Assembly: GCA_050031985.1 (NCBI GenBank)
Contig: JBNAIG010000030.1
Coordinates: 144,188-208,187, forward strand
Direction of reading: 5' to 3'
Length of the DNA stretch: 64,000 bases
Source of the DNA: SZUA-368 sp028533045
Lineage (GTDB): Bacteria > Spirochaetota > Spirochaetia > DSM-2461
Below the pieces are notes generated by a model. It was not told the DNA's origin. It ran no database searches and saw nothing but the letters and a program-made list of their open reading frames with translations. The position numbers were made by a program, and so were the translations under genes. Below are positions 58,762 to 64,000 of the stretch, in pieces (within the stretch, counting starts at the first letter, position 1; the number at the start of each line of letters is the position of its first letter).

Positions 58762-59532
58762 ATGTATGTAATTTATGGTTCTGAAAAAGTTATAAAAGGA
58801 CAGGATGTAATAGTTGATAGTGTGCCCTTTAACGGTCTTTTATTAGTAAAAAATGGAGACCAACATTTTAAGGGGTACTACATTGTTAATGGAATCTTAG
58901 AACAGGATTTACCTAGTATTTATGAGTTGCTGAATCTGGATTCTATGGTTATTGAAGACTCATTAGATATAGATGATATTGGAAATCCATTTTTCAATGG
59001 AGCAGCCTTTGAAGGGACTGCCATTGTTGAGCATAACAATTTTATAAATGAACTGACAGTTTATACAAAAGATGAGATGCCTTTTAATGTGACCTTTGAT
59101 GGTGATGGGGAAATCGAATATTATGAAAGAGATTTTTTTGATAACAAAATTAGCATCCAAATAAGAATCAAAAATAAAAAATTGTACTCTATAATTGTTA
59201 GTGAATACAATAAATCGTCCTTACTGATCATCTACGATCAGGATAAGGTCTGTTATTTAAAATTAAATGGTAAATACAATAAAATATTCATTTCTGTAAT
59301 TATCAATACTTTAAAATTATTTCTTGATATAGATCCGTTTCTTATGTCTTCAGAACTAAGATTATTTTCAAAAGCCTATAATTTAGATCTATTACGCCAT
59401 TTTAAATTTAGCAAATTGGACAAGTTGATTGTTGATAAGGATTATACTGATGAAGTCGTTCAGCTCTTAAAGCCGGATCAACTCTTTTTAGAAGAAGGAT
59501 CGAACAGCATTTTATTAACGTCTGAAACTTAG
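58762..59532 (+). CDS. AT-rich hypothetical cytoplasmic protein, 256 aa
   Basis: Not recognised. ATG at 58762 is chosen because GGAGG lies 5 bp upstream; an ATG at 58750 precedes that site. No signal peptide. Strand-rich start (MYVIYGSEKVIKGQDVIV, FKGYYIVNG), then helical C-terminus. The DNA is visibly more A+T-rich than its neighbours and than the rest of the window, with many AAT, ATT and TTA codons. It is the only gene in the array with neither a signal peptide nor a repeat or SH3 domain, which suggests transfer or a non-surface job, for example protection or regulation; both are guesses. Confidence 0.6.
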   Translation: MYVIYGSEKVIKGQDVIVDSVPFNGLLLVKNGDQHFKGYYIVNGILEQDLPSIYELLNLDSMVIEDSLDIDDIGNPFFNGAAFEGTAIVEHNNFINELTVYTKDEMPFNVTFDGDGEIEYYERDFFDNKISIQIRIKNKKLYSIIVSEYNKSSLLIIYDQDKVCYLKLNGKYNKIFISVIINTLKLFLDIDPFLMSSELRLFSKAYNLDLLRHFKFSKLDKLIVDKDYTDEVVQLLKPDQLFLEEGSNSILLTSET

Positions 59533-59601
59533 AAGAAAAATAAAACATAAATTGGACTAGCGAAGCTGTTCCCCAGCCCCCCTCCCGTATAATGCTCACT
59601 T

Positions 59602-59617
59602 CTCCCCATAAGGGGAG
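59602..59617 (+). promoter_or_regulatory. Hairpin upstream of promoter copy 4
   Basis: CTCCCC-ATAA-GGGGAG, perfect 6-bp arms, 6 bp before the palindrome of module 4. It replaces the sequence found at the same place in copies 2 and 3. Confidence 0.45.
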
Positions 59618-59622
59618 GAAAT

Positions 59623-59667
59623 TACCCCAAACGGGGTATGGGCAAATATCGGGATCTTCTATAATAT
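59623..59667 (+). promoter_or_regulatory. Palindrome-promoter module, copy 4
   Basis: TACCCC-aaac-GGGGTA at 59623-59638, TGGGCA at 59639-59644, 17 bp, TAATAT at 59662-59667 (TATAAT at 59660 gives 15 bp). The A/C-rich leader and AAGGAATTACC before the ATG at 59699 match copies 2 and 3. Confidence 0.7.
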
Positions 59668-59698
59668 ACAACAACCAAAACCAAACAAGGAATTACCA

Positions 59699-60907
59699 AT
59701 GAGAGGAAAATTATTAAGCCTAATCGTTATCACTCTTGCCCTACTGACAAGCTGTAAAAGTGAACCTATTACCCGGGAAGAGCTGATCACCATGCTTGAA
59801 GCCGGTAAAAATGTGAGGCGCGTTAATACCTCGGAAATTACCGATATGAGTTTGCTGTTCAATAGAAACAGCGAGTTCAATCAGGATATCTCCGGATGGG
59901 ATGTGAGTAATGTCACCAACATGAATCATATGTTCCTCGGAGCCTCAACATTCAATCAGGATATTTCCGGTTGGGATGTGACTAATGTAACTAATATGAG
60001 TGGTATGTTCAGCGGAGCCATCTCCTTCAATCAGGATATCTCCGGTTGGGATGTGACTAATGTAACCAATATGTCTCGCATGTTTTGGGGAGCTACTTCC
60101 TTCAATCAGGATATCTCCGGTTGGGACGTTTTGAATGTCACATCCTACGAGTATTTTAATTCCAGTTTTTGGGGGGTAGTCTTAACAGAGGAAAACTGTC
60201 CCCATTTTTTACTTACTAAAGAAATACTCATGAAGATGATCGAAGACGGTGAAGATGTGACAAAGGTGGATACTTCGGCGATCACCGATATGAGTGGTAT
60301 GTTCAGGTGTTGCGGATCTTTTAATCAGGATATATCCGGGTGGGATGTGAGTAATGTCACCGATATGTCAGAAATGTTCCGTGAAGCCGATTCCTTCAAT
60401 CAGGATATATCCGGATGGGATGTAAGCCAGGTCACCGATATGAGTGGTATGTTCAGGTGGTGCGGATCTTTTAATCAGGATATCTCCGGGTGGGATGTGA
60501 GTAATGTCACCGATATGTCTGAAATGTTCCGTGGAGCCGATTCCTTCAATCAGGATATCTCCGGATGGGATGTAAGCCAGGTCACCGATATGAGAGAGAT
60601 GTTCTCCGGAGCCACATCCTTTAATCAGGATATTTCCGGCTGGGATGTGAGTAGTGTCACCGATATGAATAATATGTTCGCCGGAGCCACAATCTTTAAT
60701 CAGGATATTTCCGAATGGGATGTGAGTAATGTCACCGATATGAGTTATATGTTCACGTGGTGCGAATCTTTTAATCAGGATATCTCCGGATGGGATGTAA
60801 GCCGGGTCACCGATATGCGTTCAATGCTTTATGGAGCCCTTTGCTTTACCTATGATCTTTCCCAGTGGGCCGACAATGATATTCTGTATGATATGGATGA
60901 AAGATAA
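59699..60907 (+). CDS. DUF285 lipoprotein, two-block, 402 aa
   Basis: A lipoprotein (lipobox LLTSC). Block one has the REEL-type cap and four repeats; a linker YEYFNSSFWGVVLTEENCPHF then leads to a second cap (KEILMKMIEDGEDVTKVDTSAI) and about seven repeats, ending with the conserved cap FTYDLSQWADNDILYDMDER. Within block two, two 150-bp units are almost identical (60291-60440 and 60441-60590). Surface solenoid. First gene of the second operon-like run of the array. AAGGAATTACC before ATG. Confidence 0.83.
   Translation: MRGKLLSLIVITLALLTSCKSEPITREELITMLEAGKNVRRVNTSEITDMSLLFNRNSEFNQDISGWDVSNVTNMNHMFLGASTFNQDISGWDVTNVTNMSGMFSGAISFNQDISGWDVTNVTNMSRMFWGATSFNQDISGWDVLNVTSYEYFNSSFWGVVLTEENCPHFLLTKEILMKMIEDGEDVTKVDTSAITDMSGMFRCCGSFNQDISGWDVSNVTDMSEMFREADSFNQDISGWDVSQVTDMSGMFRWCGSFNQDISGWDVSNVTDMSEMFRGADSFNQDISGWDVSQVTDMREMFSGATSFNQDISGWDVSSVTDMNNMFAGATIFNQDISEWDVSNVTDMSYMFTWCESFNQDISGWDVSRVTDMRSMLYGALCFTYDLSQWADNDILYDMDER
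60291..60590 (+). repeat. Recent 150-bp tandem duplication in 59699 gene
   Basis: Two consecutive 150-bp units (two 25-residue repeats each) differ at only about five or six positions, for example GTGT/GTGG and GAA/GGA. Confidence 0.85.
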
Positions 60908-60917
60908 GGAATTACTA

Positions 60918-61385
60918 ATGAAAAAATTATTACTACTAATCATAATCACTCTTACCCTACTGGCGGGCTGCAAAAACAAACCCCTCACCCGGGAAAAGTT
61001 GATCGAGAAGATCGAAAGGGGGGAGGATGTCACAGAAGTGAATGTTTCGGAAATTACCAATATGTCCCATATGTTCCACGGAGCCGAATCGTTCAATCAG
61101 GATATTTCACAGTGGGACGTAAGCCAAGTCACCAACATGAATCATATGTTCGCCGGAGCCTCAACATTTAATCAGGATATCTCCGGGTGGGATGTGAGTA
61201 ATGTGACCGATATGTCAGATATGTTCTCGTTTGCCAATTCCTTTAATCAGGATATCTCCGGATGGGATGTAAGCCGGGTTGAATCTATGCGATCAATGCT
61301 CGATGGGGCCGACTCCTTTAGTTATGATCTCTCCCACTGGGCCGACAATAGTATTCTATATGACGGTTATATGGATGAAAGATAA
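60918..61385 (+). CDS. DUF285 lipoprotein, short, 155 aa
   Basis: A short lipoprotein (lipobox LLAGC) with the cap KNKPLTREKLIEKIERGEDVTEVN, three DUF285 repeats and the full C-terminal cap FSYDLSHWADNSILYDGYMDER. It is the minimum complete member of the family. Start ATG 60918, 10 bp after the preceding stop, with AAGGAATTACT. Confidence 0.8.
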   Translation: MKKLLLLIIITLTLLAGCKNKPLTREKLIEKIERGEDVTEVNVSEITNMSHMFHGAESFNQDISQWDVSQVTNMNHMFAGASTFNQDISGWDVSNVTDMSDMFSFANSFNQDISGWDVSRVESMRSMLDGADSFSYDLSHWADNSILYDGYMDER

Positions 61386-61395
61386 GGAATTACCA

Positions 61396-63378
61396 ATGAA
61401 AAAACTACTATTACTGATTACTATCACTTTTTCCCTACTGGCAAGCTGTAAAAGTGAACCTATTACCCGGGAAGAGCTGGTTGCCATGATTAAAGACGGT
61501 AAAGATGTGACGCAAGTCAATACATCGGAAATCACCGATATGAGTAACCTGTTCAAAGATAACAGAAAGTTCAATCAGGATATATCCCGATGGGATGTGA
61601 GTAGTGTCACCAATATGGGAGAGATGTTCTGCAGAGCAGAATCATTCAATCAGGATATTTCCCAGTGGGACGTGAGTAATGTTACGAATATGTCAAGCAT
61701 GTTTGCTAATACTATCTACTTTAATCAGGACATATCCGAATGGGATGTTAGTCAGGTCACCGATATGTCCAGTATGTTTTTTGTGGCAACTAGCTTCAAT
61801 CAGGATATCTCGAAATGGGATGTGGGCAACGTCACCGATATGTCAAATATGCTTTATACGGCAACTGAATTCAATCAGGATATATCCGGATTGGATGTAA
61901 GCAATGTCACCGATATGAGTGGTATGTTCAGCAGGGCCTACTCCTTCAATCAGGATATTTCCCAGTGGGACGTGAGTAATGTTACGAATATGTCAGATAT
62001 GTTTGAAGATGCGAGAAACTTCAATCAGGATATCTCCGAATGGGATGTGGGCCAAGTCACCAATATGTCGTCCATGTTCTACGGAGCCTCTGCCTTTAAT
62101 CAGGATATCTCCGGGTGGGATGTTTCGAAGGTAATCCGGTACGACACTTTTTATTCCGAAGATTATGGTGAAGTTTTATCAGAGGAAAACTGCCCCCATT
62201 TTTTCCTTATTGGTAGAGAAAGGCTCATGAAGATGATCAAAGCCGGTGAAGATGTGACAAAGGTGGATACTTCGGCAATCACCGATATGAGCGGACTGTT
62301 TGAATACTGTAAAGACTTCAATCAGGATATATCCGGTTGGGATGTGAGCCGAGTCACCAATATGGAATGGATGTTCTTACATGCCAATTCTTTCAATCAG
62401 GACCTATCCTCATGGGATGTGAGTAATGTTACGAATATGTCATATATGTTTAAAGATGCGAAAGACTTCAATCAGGATATCTCAGGATGGGATGTGAGCA
62501 ACGTCACCGATATGTCCTACATGTTCTGGAGGGCCGACTCCTTCAATCAGGAGATATCGGGTTGGGATGTAAGCCGAGTCCCCAATATGAGTGGCATGTT
62601 CTGCAGGGCCGAATCCTTCAATCAGGAGATATCGGGTTGGGATGTGAGCAACGTCACCGATATGTCCTACATGTTTTGGGGAGCTACTTCCTTCAATCAG
62701 GATCTTTCCGGCTGGGATGTTTCAAAAGTATCCGATTATGGATTTTTCAAGGGTGATTCCGCCTCTGTGAGTGAGGGATTTTGCCCTTTGGCAAAGGAAA
62801 ATTATCCCCCGTTCATACCTAAAAAAGTTACGGAAAGGCAACTGAGATGTATGGTAGAGGAAGGGGAAGATGTTTCAATGGTTGATACATCGGAAATCAC
62901 CGATATGAGCGGATTGTTTAGGGACCAGGAAGAGTTCAACCAGGACATTTCCGATTGGGATGTGAGCCAGGTGGAAGACATGGCATATATGTTCAGCGGA
63001 GCCGATTCGTTCAATTGTGATATATCCGGATGGGATGTGAGCAATGTGTCTAACATGAAGGGCATGTTTCAGGAAGCCGATGCCTTTAATCAGGATATTT
63101 CCCGGTGGAATGTAAGCCGGGTGATTGACATGTCGTATATGTTCAAGGAAGCCGATTCGTTCAATTGTGATATATCCGGATGGGATGTGAGTAACGTTTG
63201 GTATATATCATACATGTTCTTCGAAGCGGACTCCTTCAATCAGGATATATCCGGATGGGACACAAGCAATATTTGTGACTCCTACTACGCCATGTTAGGC
63301 GGGGCCGCATCCTATAGCTATGACATGTCCATGTGGCCTTACTATTATATTCTTTTCTATGATGAAGAGCCTAAATGA
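61396..63378 (+). CDS. DUF285 lipoprotein, three-block, 660 aa
   Basis: A long lipoprotein (lipobox LLASC). Block one has about eight repeats; the linker YDTFYSEDYGEVLSEENCPHF leads to a cap and about six repeats; a further linker (EGFCPLAKENYPPFIPKK) leads to a third cap (ERQLRCMVEEGEDVSMVDTSEI) and about five repeats, some as FNCDISGWDVSNV. It ends in a variant of the usual C-terminal cap, YSYDMSMWPYYYILFYDEEPK. Architecture matches the 661-residue protein at 52315, but that one is not a lipoprotein. Start ATG 61396, AAGGAATTACC upstream. Confidence 0.83.
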   Translation: MKKLLLLITITFSLLASCKSEPITREELVAMIKDGKDVTQVNTSEITDMSNLFKDNRKFNQDISRWDVSSVTNMGEMFCRAESFNQDISQWDVSNVTNMSSMFANTIYFNQDISEWDVSQVTDMSSMFFVATSFNQDISKWDVGNVTDMSNMLYTATEFNQDISGLDVSNVTDMSGMFSRAYSFNQDISQWDVSNVTNMSDMFEDARNFNQDISEWDVGQVTNMSSMFYGASAFNQDISGWDVSKVIRYDTFYSEDYGEVLSEENCPHFFLIGRERLMKMIKAGEDVTKVDTSAITDMSGLFEYCKDFNQDISGWDVSRVTNMEWMFLHANSFNQDLSSWDVSNVTNMSYMFKDAKDFNQDISGWDVSNVTDMSYMFWRADSFNQEISGWDVSRVPNMSGMFCRAESFNQEISGWDVSNVTDMSYMFWGATSFNQDLSGWDVSKVSDYGFFKGDSASVSEGFCPLAKENYPPFIPKKVTERQLRCMVEEGEDVSMVDTSEITDMSGLFRDQEEFNQDISDWDVSQVEDMAYMFSGADSFNCDISGWDVSNVSNMKGMFQEADAFNQDISRWNVSRVIDMSYMFKEADSFNCDISGWDVSNVWYISYMFFEADSFNQDISGWDTSNICDSYYAMLGGAASYSYDMSMWPYYYILFYDEEPK

Positions 63379-63424
63379 TTTGTCTGTGAAGGCACAATTA
63401 TGCAATAGATGATGAGGAAAAACA

Positions 63425-64000
63425 ATGAAGAAACTATTATTACTAACAGTAATCACTCTTGCCCTGCTGGCAAGTTGTCAAAACAAACCCCTCACCCGGG
63501 AAAAGTTGATCAAGAAGATCGAAAGGGGGGAGGATGTCACAGAAGCGGATGTTTCGGAAATTACCGATATGTACAGGCTGTTTAAAAATAATTCCGAGTT
63601 CAATCAGGATATTTCCGGCTGGAATGTAGGCCAAGTTACCAATATGTCCGAGATGTTCTGCGGAGCCGAATCGTTTAATCAGGATATTTCCGGCTGGGAT
63701 GTGAGCCGGGTTACCAATATGTCCAGCATGTTTTGGGGAGCTTGGGAGTTTAATCAGGACATTACTATTTGGGATGTAAGTAGTGTCACCGACATGAGTG
63801 ATATGTTCAATGAAGCCTCCTCCTTTAATTCGGATATCTCCGACTGGGATGTGAGCCAAGTCACCGATATGAGTGCCATGTTCATGCGGGCCAAATCTTT
63901 TAATCAGGATATCTCCGGATGGGATGTAAGCCGGGTCGAATCTATGCGGTCAATGCTTTATAGAGCCGATTCTTTTACCTATGATCTTTCCCAGTGGGCC
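63425..64000 (+). CDS. DUF285 lipoprotein (3' end outside window)
   Basis: The first 192 codons of a lipoprotein (lipobox LLASC, QNKPLTREKLIKKIERGEDVTE). It has about six repeats and reaches SRVESMRSMLYRADSFTYDLSQWA, the start of the conserved cap, so the true end is likely just past the window. A 105-bp block (63813-63917) is shared with genes 52315 and 54311. The junction before it differs from the others (no AAGGAATTACC). Confidence 0.8.
   Translation, partial: MKKLLLLTVITLALLASCQNKPLTREKLIKKIERGEDVTEADVSEITDMYRLFKNNSEFNQDISGWNVGQVTNMSEMFCGAESFNQDISGWDVSRVTNMSSMFWGAWEFNQDITIWDVSSVTDMSDMFNEASSFNSDISDWDVSQVTDMSAMFMRAKSFNQDISGWDVSRVESMRSMLYRADSFTYDLSQWA

Larger units (their letters stand above)
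51695..64000 (+). repeat. 75-bp coding repeats (25-residue DUF285 units)
   Basis: Dozens of 75-bp units code for FNQDISGWDVSxVTDMSxMFxxAxS. They fill most of seven genes. Codons within TTTAATCAGGATATCTCCGG-type cores are strongly conserved between units, giving many short identical stretches for recombination. Confidence 0.9.

Noticed and set aside
51695..64000. 75-bp repeats as CRISPR or satellite DNA
   Set aside because: All are in-frame coding units of DUF285 proteins with signal peptides and ribosome-binding sites.
50526..64000. A vlsE-like expression site with silent cassettes
   Set aside because: Nearly every copy has its own start, signal peptide and often a promoter. Only one orphan fragment is found, so no silent cassette store can be claimed.

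Overview
The window looks like chromosome of a free-living or host-associated spirochaete (Spirochaetales), not of a plasmid or phage. The main clues are the carD-ispD-ispF block, the order rimP-nusA-infB-rbfA-truB-rpsO-pnp-dut, an infB with a long Gly-Tyr-Asn-Arg N-terminal tract, and the many lipoproteins with a short lipobox ending in SC or GC. No species is assigned. Everything was read by eye; domain calls rest on recognisable motifs, not on searches.

Layout. 1-5.3 kb: a partial hisZ, a LysM amidase, a flavoprotein and a transglutaminase-like protein. 5.4-11.9 kb: the complete dTDP-L-rhamnose set (rfbC, rfbD, rfbB, rfbA) with a degenerate GGDEF-like protein and a Wzz-type chain-length protein; a phosphoesterase lipoprotein sits inside on the opposite strand. 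12.0-16.7 kb, minus strand: tRNA-Cys, the rpiB operon with two unknown genes, and carD-ispD-ispF-nth. 16.7-34.5 kb, plus strand: a lipoprotein, the translation and RNA-processing block rimP to pnp, then dut, a propeller lipoprotein, lptF-lptG, tgt, murJ and a HEAT-repeat protein. 34.6-50.3 kb: pcnB, a pseudo-peptidase, a P-loop/Asp23 fusion, an RRM protein, an Rrf2 regulator, trmB, citrate synthase, a NamZ-like muramidase, hisH-hisF, a HAD phosphatase, RNHCP-rsgA, clpP, a secreted HExxH protein and purC.

50.4-64.0 kb is different in kind. It is a tandem array of secreted proteins and lipoproteins built from 25-residue BspA/DUF285-type repeats (motif FNQDISGWDVSxVTDMSxMF), mixed with SH3b proteins and one chimera carrying both. 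Four of the genes have the same promoter module: a palindrome near TACCCCAAAYGGGGTA next to a -35 box, 17 bp, then TAATAT. Duplicated 3' ends, a 150-bp internal duplication, a 105-bp block shared by three genes, repeated gene junctions, an orphan repeat fragment and a gene that lost its C-terminal cap all point to continuing recombination. This is the best candidate in the window for an undescribed surface-protein diversification locus. The last gene runs off the window, so the array continues.

Other points of note are promoters whose -10 box lies so close to the start codon that the mRNA would be leaderless or nearly so (carD, the HAD gene, dut, pcnB), an intrinsic terminator between the rimP promoter and rimP, a zinc ribbon with an acidic tail on NusA, and a short leader ORF running into a hairpin upstream of RNHCP-rsgA. 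No stretch longer than about 300 bases lacks a gene.
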